From: Dyadobacter arcticus
Lineage (GTDB): Bacteria; Bacteroidota; Bacteroidia; Cytophagales; Spirosomataceae
Assembly (NCBI RefSeq): GCF_011762185.1
Contig: NZ_JAASQJ010000004.1
Span: 248,001 to 312,000 of the forward strand
Length of the DNA: 64,000 nucleotides
Direction of reading: 5' to 3'
Position numbers and translations under genes: made by a program. This document shows positions 8,079-16,451 of this stretch, piece after piece; within the stretch, counting starts at the first letter, position 1, and every line of letters begins with the position of its first letter. The notes beneath the pieces are model-generated. The model searched no databases. It had not been told where the DNA came from and was given only the letters and a program-made list of their open reading frames with translations.

Positions 8079-9110
8079 GTGAATATTGATACCCCGACTG
8101 ACGCATTTCGTCATATACAGACAGCGCATTGCGAAAATGGAGTAACAACTGCTTTGCTCCGCCATCAAGGTTTGGAATTTATGACCGAACCGCTTGCTTT
8201 TGGAATGGGTTCCGGCCTTTTTTACATTCAGATTCCCTTTCTTACGATAAATAACGGGCCGGCTATTTCTTTCAGGACTATGCCTGGGGCTATTTTTAAA
8301 AGAACATGCAAATCGCTGGGAGTAGAGGTTACCCGCAAGAAATTTAGCAATGCTGCTGCTGCTGAGGCATTTTTAGATTATAAAGTGAAAGAAGGCGTTC
8401 CTGTCGGCTGCCAGGTTGGCGTTTTCCACCTGACCTATTTCCCCAAAGAATATCGTTTCCATTTCAATGCACATAATTTGATTGTTTACGGACAGGATGA
8501 GGATCGCTATTTAATCAGCGATCCTGTTATGGAAGATGTAACGACGCTGACCCGCCCTGAGCTGACCCGCGTTCGTTTTGCGCAAGGGCCACTGGCTCCG
8601 AAAGGCCATATTTACTACCCCGAAAAAGTTAAACCAATTACTGATGAAATGATCCGTAAGGGCATTGTCAGCGGAATCCGCCGCAATGTGCGCGATATGC
8701 TGCGCATTCCGGGGAATTTTGCAGGTGTCAATGGAATCAGACATACTTCGGGGAACATTCGCAAATGGCGTGATAAGCTCGGTCTGAAAAAGGCAAGCTT
8801 ATATCTCGGTCAAATTGTTCGGATGCAGGAGGAAATTGGCACAGGAGGCGGGGGATTCCGTTTTCTTTACGGGGCATTTTTGGAAGAAGCTGCGGCTTAC
8901 ATGCAGGATGACCGCATTGCCAACATTTCCGAGGATTTTACAAAAGCAGGAGATATGTGGCGCGCCAGTGCGATCAAAATGGCTGGTGTATATAAAGGAA
9001 GACTTACCGAACAAAAAGATTTCAATGAAATCGCCGATATGCTGCTAGATATCCGTCTGGTAGAAAAAGAAGCATTTCAAAAACTTTCCGGACTCAACCT
9101 GGGAAAGTGA
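8079..9110 (+). CDS. BtrH N-terminal-domain acyltransferase-like protein
   Basis: A 343-residue protein with GTG start. The N-terminal half has a papain/C39-like layout: Cys18 in TAHCENGVTT, then His132 in FNAHNLIVYG and Asp148 in YLISDPV, spaced as a Cys-His-Asp triad. BtrH, the family's namesake in butirosin biosynthesis, moves an acyl group from a carrier protein to an acceptor. The C-terminal half is helical (GIRRNVRDMLRIPGNFAGVNGIRHTSGNIRKW). With the ACP and ketosynthase nearby, it is a good candidate for forming the ester between the aryl polyenoyl chain and the dialkylresorcinol; this is inference. It is 6 bases from the ABC ATPase gene. Confidence 0.75.
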   Translation: MNIDTPTDAFRHIQTAHCENGVTTALLRHQGLEFMTEPLAFGMGSGLFYIQIPFLTINNGPAISFRTMPGAIFKRTCKSLGVEVTRKKFSNAAAAEAFLDYKVKEGVPVGCQVGVFHLTYFPKEYRFHFNAHNLIVYGQDEDRYLISDPVMEDVTTLTRPELTRVRFAQGPLAPKGHIYYPEKVKPITDEMIRKGIVSGIRRNVRDMLRIPGNFAGVNGIRHTSGNIRKWRDKLGLKKASLYLGQIVRMQEEIGTGGGGFRFLYGAFLEEAAAYMQDDRIANISEDFTKAGDMWRASAIKMAGVYKGRLTEQKDFNEIADMLLDIRLVEKEAFQKLSGLNLGK

Positions 9111-9116
9111 GCACCT

Positions 9117-9866
9117 ATGGAAATTCCCGTATGCATTGAAATCCAAAGCGTTTCAAAAAGATATAAATCTTCTCAAGAGAACAGCCTCACCGACGTTTCA
9201 ATTGACATTGCTTGTGCCGATGTTTTCGGTTTGCTGGGGCCAAATGGTGCCGGGAAAACAACGCTTATCTCTATTCTCTGCGGCATCATTCCCCCAACTT
9301 CCGGCCAGGTTCATTATTATATGAACGGTTCACAGATCTCAGATGCCAAACGTAAAAGCAAAATAGGTTTTGTTCCACAGGAATACGCGTTTTACCAGGA
9401 ACTAACGCCAAGGCAAAATCTGGATTACTTTGGAGCAATGTACAACATTTCCAAAAAAAGGCTGGAAGTCAGGCGTGAGGAGCTTCTTGAAATATTGGGT
9501 CTGGCGAAGTCCGCAGATAAAAAAGTCGGTACATTCTCGGGTGGGATGAAAAGGCGGATCAACTTGGCCATTGGCATCATTCATGAGCCTGAAATCCTAT
9601 TTCTGGACGAACCTACCGTGGGGGTGGATGTGCAAAGCCGCAATGCCATTATCAGATATCTGCAATTGATCAACGAATCAGGCACTACTATCATTTACAC
9701 ATCCCATCACATGTCTGAGGCAGAAGAATTTTGCAAACACATTGCGCTCATTGATCATGGAAAGGTTATCGCTAAGGGTGAATTAGAAGGTTTGAAAGCT
9801 GCAAACCACGTTTCCAGTTTGCAATCCTTATTTATCAACCTCACTGGAGAGGAGTACAGGGATTAA
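9117..9866 (+). CDS. ABC transporter ATP-binding protein, pigment exporter
   Basis: A 249-residue ABC ATPase. Walker A is GPNGAGKTT (41-49), the Q-loop is FVPQEY (near 88), the signature is FSGGMKRR (140-147, in place of LSGGQ), Walker B is ILFLDEPTVGVD (160-171) and the H-loop is YTSHHMSEAEE. This is the DrrA/CcmA type that pairs with ABC-2 permeases. The permease gene starts 2 bases after its stop. The pair probably moves the pigment or its precursor across the inner membrane, as suggested only by location inside the cluster. Confidence 0.9.
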   Translation: MEIPVCIEIQSVSKRYKSSQENSLTDVSIDIACADVFGLLGPNGAGKTTLISILCGIIPPTSGQVHYYMNGSQISDAKRKSKIGFVPQEYAFYQELTPRQNLDYFGAMYNISKKRLEVRREELLEILGLAKSADKKVGTFSGGMKRRINLAIGIIHEPEILFLDEPTVGVDVQSRNAIIRYLQLINESGTTIIYTSHHMSEAEEFCKHIALIDHGKVIAKGELEGLKAANHVSSLQSLFINLTGEEYRD

Positions 9867-9868
9867 TT

Positions 9869-11146
9869 ATGTTCAAAATATTCTCATCGCTGCGCAAAGA
9901 GTTTTTACTCCTTATCAACGATAAAGTTGGTCTGGCTTTGCTATTTCTGATGCCGTTGCTATTAGTTTTTATTATTACCATCATTCAGGACAGCGCCTAC
10001 AAAATGGTCAATGAAAACCAGATCCCGCTGCTGGTCGTGAATCATGATTCCGGAAAAGAAGGGAAGAAACTGGTAGCATTGTTGGATAGTTCGGGTCTGT
10101 TCAAAGTAGATTCTCAAAATGGGATTGAGCAAAGTTCATTAAAGTCGGAATTGCTTTCACGCGGCAAATTACTGGCATTATACATTCCAAAGACTTTTTC
10201 GGCTGGACTGGAAAGCAATGCTGAAGATGTAAGTACGATCCTGATGGAGGACCTGGGACTGGAACACGATACAATCGGCCAGGCAAAAGTAGAAATGCCG
10301 AGGCTCTCGTTTTACAATGATCCGGTTTTACAGGAGAATTACAGTTACTCCGTAATGGGCATTATCCAGTCATACATGAGTGTTATCGAAAATTCACTGA
10401 TGATCGACAGGATGTATACCAATATGGATTTGGGAGACAAATCGGCGGTATTGAAAAAGAAGATGATATCCAATCGCGTGCAGATTAACCAAATTGTCGC
10501 CAGCAACAATAACTCAACCGTAATTCCCAATTCCACCCAACATAATGTACCCGCCTGGACGATTTTCGCGATGTTTTTTATGGTGGTATCTCTTGGTAGT
10601 AACATTGTAAAGGAGAGGGTTAGCGGAAGTTTTCTCAGGCTGAAAACGATGCCTACCACATTTATGCTCGTCATGTTCAGTAAAATGGCCATATATGTTC
10701 TCGTGGCTGTGTTACAGGTTGCCCTCACGTTCTCAATGGGAATATGGATCTTGCCAAAACTAGGACTTCCGCAACTGACTGTTCCTCAAAACTTTATCGC
10801 CATGGTAGCCGTGATCTTTGTGAGCAGTATGGCTGCCGTGAGTTATGCTTTGTTAATAGGATCACTTTCGAGGACAGAGCAGCAAGCCAATGGTTTTGGC
10901 GCAATCTCGATCATTATTTTTGGAGCAATTGGAGGTATCCTGGTGCCCACTTTTGTCATGCCGGGTTTTATGCAGTATGCCAGCAATTTTTCGCCTCTGC
11001 ATTGGTGTCTTGAAGGCTTTTATGTTTTATTTCTGAAAGGCGGAAGCTGGCAGGAATTGAAGTATGTATTTTCCTTTCTTGGCATTTTTATCCTGATATG
11101 CCAATTAGGTACCTATTTTAAGCTGAGGTTGGAAAGAATTATTTAA
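9869..11146 (+). CDS. ABC-2 type permease, pigment exporter
   Basis: A 425-residue membrane protein with the ABC-2/YhgE-like layout: one N-terminal transmembrane helix (LALLFLMPLLLVFIITII), a large extracytoplasmic domain of about 190 residues (to near VPAWTIF), then five helices (FAMFFMVVSLGSNIV; FSKMAIYVLVAVLQVALTF; FIAMVAVIFVSSMAAVSYALLIG; GAISIIIFGAIGGILVPTFVM; YVFSFLGIFILICQLG). It forms the channel for the ATPase encoded directly upstream. The long external domain is typical of efflux members of the family. Cargo is inferred from the cluster. Confidence 0.85.
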   Translation: MFKIFSSLRKEFLLLINDKVGLALLFLMPLLLVFIITIIQDSAYKMVNENQIPLLVVNHDSGKEGKKLVALLDSSGLFKVDSQNGIEQSSLKSELLSRGKLLALYIPKTFSAGLESNAEDVSTILMEDLGLEHDTIGQAKVEMPRLSFYNDPVLQENYSYSVMGIIQSYMSVIENSLMIDRMYTNMDLGDKSAVLKKKMISNRVQINQIVASNNNSTVIPNSTQHNVPAWTIFAMFFMVVSLGSNIVKERVSGSFLRLKTMPTTFMLVMFSKMAIYVLVAVLQVALTFSMGIWILPKLGLPQLTVPQNFIAMVAVIFVSSMAAVSYALLIGSLSRTEQQANGFGAISIIIFGAIGGILVPTFVMPGFMQYASNFSPLHWCLEGFYVLFLKGGSWQELKYVFSFLGIFILICQLGTYFKLRLERII

Positions 11147-11182
11147 GTTTGAATTTCGCGGAAGGCAAATCATCAATTTGTA

Positions 11183-11449
11183 ATGGATATAACTAGTTTA
11201 AAACCTATTCTCAAGGGTCAGATCGTTCAATATTTAAATTTATTAGACATAAATCCGGCAGATATCAGGGACGATGAACCGTTGTTTGGCGGCGATTTAG
11301 GACTGGACTCTATCGATTCACTCGAACTGGTTGTACTTCTTGAGCGGGAGTATGGCATCAAAATCACCAATCCAGCAGAAGGACGGAAAATTCTTGTTGA
11401 TGTTAACCACATGGCAGAATATATTCTTGCCAATACCAAACCCGCATGA
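11183..11449 (+). CDS. Acyl carrier protein
   Basis: An 88-residue four-helix carrier protein. The phosphopantetheine attachment site is Ser43 in LGLDSIDSLEL, followed by LLEREYGIKI typical of ACP helix II/III. It would carry either the growing aryl polyene chain or the acyl chains for the resorcinol part. Its stop overlaps the start of the following ketosynthase by 4 bases (ATGA), so the two are likely co-translated partners. The position at the end of the cluster, after the exporter, is a separate module from the condensing pair darA-darB. Confidence 0.88.
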   Translation: MDITSLKPILKGQIVQYLNLLDINPADIRDDEPLFGGDLGLDSIDSLELVVLLEREYGIKITNPAEGRKILVDVNHMAEYILANTKPA

Positions 11450-12642
11450 AAAGGGCACTAGTGACCGGAATGGGGATCATTTCCGCAATTGGTGAGAATG
11501 TAAACGAAAATCACAACAGCCTGCGCAATGCACTGACGGGCATCCACAAAGCGGCCCATTTTGAATCTCATTATTCTTCATTGTTACCTTTCGGTGAATG
11601 CAAGGCCAGTAATGAAGAATTAAAGGAAACTTTGGGTTTGCAGGATAGCGTCGGGTACACCAGGACATGTTTGCTTGCAAATAATGCATTTCTGGAAGCG
11701 ATCGGGGACGCAGGTCTATCTCCGGAAGACTTATCTTCTTTTGATACTGCCTTAATATCAGCAAGTACGGTAGGCGGCATGTGCCTGACGGACCAGCTCT
11801 ACGAAGATGCTAACCTTAAATCCTCCGGTTCTCCCTATCTGGAATCTTACGGCTGCTCGGCGCATACCCTAAAACTCATCAAGAGATATAAGATCCGAGG
11901 TTTCACAGATACCATTAACACCGCTTGCTCATCATCTGCGAACGCAATCATGATGGGTGCCAGGCTGATCAGGTCGGGAAGGGCAAAAAGGGTGATTGTG
12001 GGAGGAGTTGACAGCCTCGCGAAATATACAGTGAATGGCTTCAATGCATTAAAAATACTTTCGGAGTCGGCATGTAAGCCATTTGATGAAAACCGAAATG
12101 GCTTGAATCTGGGTGAAGGAGCGGCTTATTTGGTATTGGAATCAGAGGAAGCTGCGGGAAGTAAGAGAGTCTATGCAGAGGTTTCCGGATTTGGCAATGC
12201 AAATGATGCCCATCATCCATCTGCAATGTCCGATAACGCGATTGGCGCGGTCAGTTCCATGCGGGATGCGATACAATCGGCCGGAATTAGTTATGACCAG
12301 ATTGGATATGTGAACGCCCACGGAACGGGTACCCAGAATAATGATGAAGTTGAATTATACGGTCTCAACCACTTATTCGCAAAAATGCCGCCTTACAGTT
12401 CCACGAAATCTTTTACAGGGCATACGCTAGGCGCGGCGGGCGCGGTGGAGGCTATTTACAGTGTTTTGAGCATTGTTTATTCTGAGTTATACCCCAGCCT
12501 GAATGTTGAATCACCGATTGGAACCTACCATTCAACTCCTATTTCCTCATTTTCAGATAATCATGCTATTAAATTCGCGTTGTCCAATTCTTTTGGCTTC
12601 GGAGGGAATTGCACGTCACTGGTCTTTGGGTCGGTAAGCTAG
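11446..12642 (+). CDS. Beta-ketoacyl-ACP synthase (FabF-like), pigment cluster
   Basis: A 398-residue ketosynthase of the FabB/FabF class. The Cys-His-His triad is clear: Cys161 in TINTACSSSANA, His292 in NAHGTGTQNND and His326 in KSFTGHTLGAAG, with Lys321 preceding it. The GFGGNC glycine-rich end is also present. It elongates acyl chains on the ACP encoded just upstream; both condensing steps of polyene chains and chain-length-factor roles occur in such clusters, but an intact triad argues for an active condensing enzyme. It closes the + strand pigment operon and overlaps the oppositely directed mutase gene by 4 bases, with no separate terminator. Confidence 0.88.
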   Translation: MKRALVTGMGIISAIGENVNENHNSLRNALTGIHKAAHFESHYSSLLPFGECKASNEELKETLGLQDSVGYTRTCLLANNAFLEAIGDAGLSPEDLSSFDTALISASTVGGMCLTDQLYEDANLKSSGSPYLESYGCSAHTLKLIKRYKIRGFTDTINTACSSSANAIMMGARLIRSGRAKRVIVGGVDSLAKYTVNGFNALKILSESACKPFDENRNGLNLGEGAAYLVLESEEAAGSKRVYAEVSGFGNANDAHHPSAMSDNAIGAVSSMRDAIQSAGISYDQIGYVNAHGTGTQNNDEVELYGLNHLFAKMPPYSSTKSFTGHTLGAAGAVEAIYSVLSIVYSELYPSLNVESPIGTYHSTPISSFSDNHAIKFALSNSFGFGGNCTSLVFGSVS

Positions 12643-14783
12643 CCTTCCTCCATCAGATCGGTCAGGATTTTTTGAGCGGCAATGGAGATGATTGTCCCAG
12701 GCCCGAAAATCCCTTTTACACCTGCGTCATACAAAAACTGATAATCCTGCGCTGGAATCACGCCGCCCGCAATGACCATGATATCCTCTCTGCCCAATGC
12801 CTTTAATTCAGAAATAAGCTCCGGAATAAGCGTCTTGTGACCAGCTGCAAGGCTCGACGCACCAATGACATGTACATCATTTTCCGTGGCTTGCCGTGCT
12901 ACTTCCTGGGGTGTTTGGAAAAGAGGGCCAATATCCACGTCAAATCCCAGATCGGCAAAACTCGTGGCGATTACTTTGGCTCCACGGTCGTGGCCATCCT
13001 GGCCCATTTTTGCAACCAGAATGCGTGGCCGCCGCCCTTCCATTTCTGCGAACTGATTGGACATCTGAAGGGCCAGCTTGAAATTTTCATCGTCAGAAGC
13101 TTCCGCCTGGTAAATCCCTGAAATTGACCGAATGGTCAATTTATAACGTCCGAATTCCTTTTCCATCGCATCCGAAATTTCACCTAATGTAGCCCTTTTA
13201 CGGGCCGCATCCACCGCCAGCGCCAACAAATTGCTGCTCATATCCTTGCCGCCGTCCCGTCTGCAGGCATTAGTGATCGCTTCTAAAGCCAGGGTAACTT
13301 CGGCCGTATTTCTTTCTTGTTTTACGAGATTTAAGTTGTTAATCTGAGCCTGTCTGACGGCAGCATTATCAATGTCGCGAATGTCGATCGGTTCAGAATG
13401 CGGTGTTTTAAAACGGTTTACGCCAACGATAACATCCTTTCCTGAATCGATCCTCGCCTGTTTTCGGGCTGCTGCCTCCTCAATACGCATTTTTGGAAGA
13501 CCCGTTTCAATTGCTTTCGTCATGCCGCCAAGCCCTTCTGCCTCTTCAATGAGCTGCCAGGCTTTTTTCACGAGTTCATCCGTGAGATACTCCACATAAT
13601 AAGAGCCTCCCCAGGGATCAACAGCGCGGCAGAGATCCGTTTCGTATTGGATAAATAACTGGGTATTTCGGGCGATTCTTGCTGAAAAATCGGTTGGTAA
13701 AGCCATCGCTTCATCCAATGAGTTGGTGTGCAGTGATTGCGTGTGGCCCATTACCGCTGCCATCGCTTCGATGGTCGTTCTGGCCACATTATTAAAAGGA
13801 TCCTGCTCGGTAAGACTATATCCACTGGTTTGGCAGTGGGTACGCAATGCCAGTGATTTCTCATTTGCAGGATTGAACCGGCTTACGATTCTGGACCATA
13901 GCAAGCGCCCCGCCCTCATTTTGGCAATTTCCATGAAATGGTTCATTCCAATGCCCCAGAAAAAAGATAGCCTTGGCGCAAAATTGTCTATCGAAATGCC
14001 AGCGCGAAGTCCTGTGCGGATGTATTCAAGTCCGTCGGCAAGGGTATATGCAAGCTCAATGTGCGCGGGCGCGCCTGCTTCATGCATGTGATAGCCACTG
14101 ATGCTGATTGAATTGAATTTCGGCATGAATCGCGAAGTATAGGCGAAAATATCTCCCACAATCCGCATGGAAGGCGCAGGAGGGTAGATATAGGTATTCC
14201 GCACCATAAACTCCTTCAAAATATCATTCTGGATCGTGCCGGATAACGTTTCCTTCCTGACTCCCTGCTCTTCTGCTGCGGCAATGAAAAAGGCCATTAT
14301 CGGTATTACTGCACCATTCATCGTCATGGAGACAGACATTTGCTCCAATGGGATCTGGTCGAAAAGGACCTTCATATCTTCAACAGAATCAATCGCCACG
14401 CCAGCCTTGCCCACATCGCCAGTCACCCTGGGATGGTCAGAATCGTAACCTCTGTGCGTCGCCAGGTCGAAAGCAACGGAAAGCCCCTTCTGGCCTGCAT
14501 TGAGGTTTTTTTTATAAAAAGCATTGGATTCGGCGGCGGTAGAAAAACCGGCATATTGACGGATCGTCCAGGGGCGTTCAAGATACATGCTTGCATATGG
14601 GCCACGCAAAAAGGGAGGAAGTCCTGCCCCGAAGCCCAAATGCTGATTTTCTATGTTATCCTCCGACGTGAAAACCGATTTCAGCTTGATCCCTTCTGCG
14701 GTGACAACGGTCTTTGGCTGATTTACTGAATTTGCTACTTCGTTTCGAACCTCAGCGGGTATGTGCTTGAAATCTGGTTTCAT
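12639..14783 (-). CDS. mutB: Methylmalonyl-CoA mutase large (catalytic) subunit
   Basis: A 714-residue adenosylcobalamin enzyme that interconverts succinyl-CoA and (R)-methylmalonyl-CoA. The N-terminal TIM barrel has the typical RGPYASMYLERPWTIRQYAGF, CQTSGYSLTEQDPFNNVARTTIEA and YYVEYLTDEL phrases. The C-terminal cobalamin domain has DGHDRG (His near residue 598, the base-off ligand) and GASSLAAGH...VIAGGVIP. Full length for the family. It is translated from the same message as the small subunit, whose stop overlaps this start by 4 bases (ATGA). In Bacteroidota this pair links propionate metabolism with the TCA cycle. Confidence 0.95.
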   Translation of the reverse strand: MKPDFKHIPAEVRNEVANSVNQPKTVVTAEGIKLKSVFTSEDNIENQHLGFGAGLPPFLRGPYASMYLERPWTIRQYAGFSTAAESNAFYKKNLNAGQKGLSVAFDLATHRGYDSDHPRVTGDVGKAGVAIDSVEDMKVLFDQIPLEQMSVSMTMNGAVIPIMAFFIAAAEEQGVRKETLSGTIQNDILKEFMVRNTYIYPPAPSMRIVGDIFAYTSRFMPKFNSISISGYHMHEAGAPAHIELAYTLADGLEYIRTGLRAGISIDNFAPRLSFFWGIGMNHFMEIAKMRAGRLLWSRIVSRFNPANEKSLALRTHCQTSGYSLTEQDPFNNVARTTIEAMAAVMGHTQSLHTNSLDEAMALPTDFSARIARNTQLFIQYETDLCRAVDPWGGSYYVEYLTDELVKKAWQLIEEAEGLGGMTKAIETGLPKMRIEEAAARKQARIDSGKDVIVGVNRFKTPHSEPIDIRDIDNAAVRQAQINNLNLVKQERNTAEVTLALEAITNACRRDGGKDMSSNLLALAVDAARKRATLGEISDAMEKEFGRYKLTIRSISGIYQAEASDDENFKLALQMSNQFAEMEGRRPRILVAKMGQDGHDRGAKVIATSFADLGFDVDIGPLFQTPQEVARQATENDVHVIGASSLAAGHKTLIPELISELKALGREDIMVIAGGVIPAQDYQFLYDAGVKGIFGPGTIISIAAQKILTDLMEEG

Positions 14784-16165
14784 AAACTTGCAGGTCTACT
14801 TTTGAAGCACTCCGAAAGACTTTTGTCGTGCGAAAGAAAAGGGCTTTCCGTTTGAGGCGGATTTTTAATAAGGAGATCAGTGTCTTCGCCTGGTTCAGTA
14901 AATTTGTTTACACCTACCATTATTCCCTTATTTTGCGAGGTTTGGATTTTTTGAGTCAAAGATCTACCAAGTTCTTCCTTAATGAAGCCCCTTTCGAAAC
15001 ACTCAACTAACCCACCTTTTTCCTCGATATCCAGAAAAAGTGACCAGGACTGCTCCGCCAAATCGATCGACATTTTTTCCAATAAATAAGAGCCTGCCGC
15101 GGGATCAGCAACTGTTCCAAAAGCACTTTCATGATAAAGAACCGAGGATAGATTGCGTGCTACGCGTCCTGACAAATCATTGGGAGAAGCAGCATTTGCG
15201 ACATATCCAGAAACGGTAAGCGCGTTACAGCCGCCAATAGTGCCGCTCATAGCTTCCGACGACGCGCGGATCATATTTGTAAACGGCGCAGCTGTGCTGC
15301 TATAAAATGAGGAAGTCTGAGCCTGGATAAACGGGTTGGACAGCTCATCAGGCAATGCGTAGGCGCGGGAAATATTTCGCAGTAAAAACCGGAATGCCCG
15401 CAGTTTCGCGATTTCCGTCAGGTATTGCGTTCCAATGGAAACCGAAAAAAGCATTCTGTTGAAAGCACCGAGTGGCGAAATTCCTGCATCCGTCAGGTGG
15501 TCCATATAAGTAACGGTTGCCGCAGTGGTGAAGGCCAATTCCTGCACGGGATCTGCGCCATTGTTATGATACACATGCGTTTCAACCATCACAGGTCGGA
15601 ACTCGCGCATATTTTTGGTTCGGGTCAGTACAGCTGCCACTGATTCTATCCGGGTTTCGAATGATTTTCCATAACGCATCCAGTCAGCTACCGGGTCGAA
15701 TGCAATCCCGCCTTTCAAATAGTAGCTGGCATTCTTGGAGATATGCGAAAAAAGATCTTCCGGATTTTCAGAGGTCTGGAAATATATTGGCGTATCAGTC
15801 AGGCGGATTCCATGAAGAAGCTTGGGGAATTCACATTGAGACAACGCATTGTGTCCAAGATTAATGAGCGCAGCATCCGCACCGTTTTCCAGTGCATTTT
15901 TCAATGCTAAGTTGGTTTGCAACGGATGCGAAAATTCCAATTCAGGTACGTTGAGCCAACCGGGCACTTTCTTCTGACATTGCTGCATGGCGGCAACTTT
16001 TTCCGCATCCAGGTCTTCATATGTCGCATACGAATTGAACCGTAATCCTGAACCAACGTCCCAGCTTGTCGCCGAGCCGAACTTTTCTTTCAGCTCTTTT
16101 TGCGCCTGTTTTGCCCAGGCATTCTTATCCATTGGAGCAAAATCTGAAAACAATTGGTCAGACAT
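14780..16165 (-). CDS. mutA: Methylmalonyl-CoA mutase small subunit
   Basis: A 461-residue protein if started at ATG 16165 (MSDQLFSDFAPMDKNAWAKQAQ), which fits the usual start of the family. The frame stays open to 16231, but that stretch includes a perfect promoter -7 element (16207-16214), so the longer start is unlikely. The protein has the mutase barrel (NLALKNALENGADAALINLG; TATVTYMDHLTDAGISPLGAFNRMLFSVSIGTQYLTEIAKLRAFRFL; ADPAAGSYLLEKM) but no cobalamin-binding DxHxxG domain at the C-terminus, as expected for the non-catalytic partner in bacteria with heterodimeric enzyme. It is upstream of and coupled to mutB. Confidence 0.92.
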   Translation of the reverse strand: MSDQLFSDFAPMDKNAWAKQAQKELKEKFGSATSWDVGSGLRFNSYATYEDLDAEKVAAMQQCQKKVPGWLNVPELEFSHPLQTNLALKNALENGADAALINLGHNALSQCEFPKLLHGIRLTDTPIYFQTSENPEDLFSHISKNASYYLKGGIAFDPVADWMRYGKSFETRIESVAAVLTRTKNMREFRPVMVETHVYHNNGADPVQELAFTTAATVTYMDHLTDAGISPLGAFNRMLFSVSIGTQYLTEIAKLRAFRFLLRNISRAYALPDELSNPFIQAQTSSFYSSTAAPFTNMIRASSEAMSGTIGGCNALTVSGYVANAASPNDLSGRVARNLSSVLYHESAFGTVADPAAGSYLLEKMSIDLAEQSWSLFLDIEEKGGLVECFERGFIKEELGRSLTQKIQTSQNKGIMVGVNKFTEPGEDTDLLIKNPPQTESPFLSHDKSLSECFKSRPASL

Positions 16166-16206
16166 TTTGTCGGTTAAGCAGGATGTTAAAGGATTCTTGC
16201 TATGGG

Positions 16207-16214
16207 CAAAGCTA
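16207..16214 (-). promoter_or_regulatory. -7 promoter element for mutAB (candidate)
   Basis: On the - strand the sequence reads TAGCTTTG, an exact TAnnTTTG element of the Bacteroidota primary sigma factor. No good -33 TTG lies at the usual 18-20 base spacing; the nearest is 14 bases away. Transcription would start near 16200, leaving a leader of about 35 bases before the ATG at 16165. Confidence 0.4.
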
Positions 16215-16332
16215 CAAATTTGAAGTAACAATTTTGAAGGCCAACCCGTAACACAATGACTGACAAAATACTACAATTTAATTCCGCGGTTATTTATTTT
16301 AAGGCTTGGAGAAAGATACCATTGATGTTAAA

Positions 16333-16348
16333 TTGAACCTTGGTTCAA
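16333..16348 (+). promoter_or_regulatory. Operator-like dyad upstream of dnaA promoter
   Basis: TTGAACC and GGTTCAA form a perfect 7-base inverted repeat with a 2-base centre. It ends 2 bases before the -33 box of the dnaA promoter, a position typical of a transcription factor site. The regulator is unknown; the site does not resemble a DnaA box. Confidence 0.5.
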
Positions 16349-16350
16349 AC

Positions 16351-16379
16351 TTGCGGGATCAGGTATTTTCCTATCTTTG
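16351..16379 (+). promoter_or_regulatory. Bacteroidota-type promoter of dnaA
   Basis: TTG at 16351-16353, an 18-base spacer and TATCTTTG at 16372-16379 match the TTG-N18-20-TAnnTTTG promoter of this phylum. A transcription start near 16386 would give a short leader before dnaA. Confidence 0.7.
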
Positions 16380-16451
16380 CCGTCCCTAAAAACAATGAAG
16401 TACTGAGTTTTGGTAAGCTATACATTGGAAAGAACGAACGCATATAGAGAA

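Noticed and set aside
8350..8365. GCT trinucleotide repeat in the BtrH-like gene
   Set aside because: Four alanine codons in a helix; too short and in frame, so no phase-variation signal.
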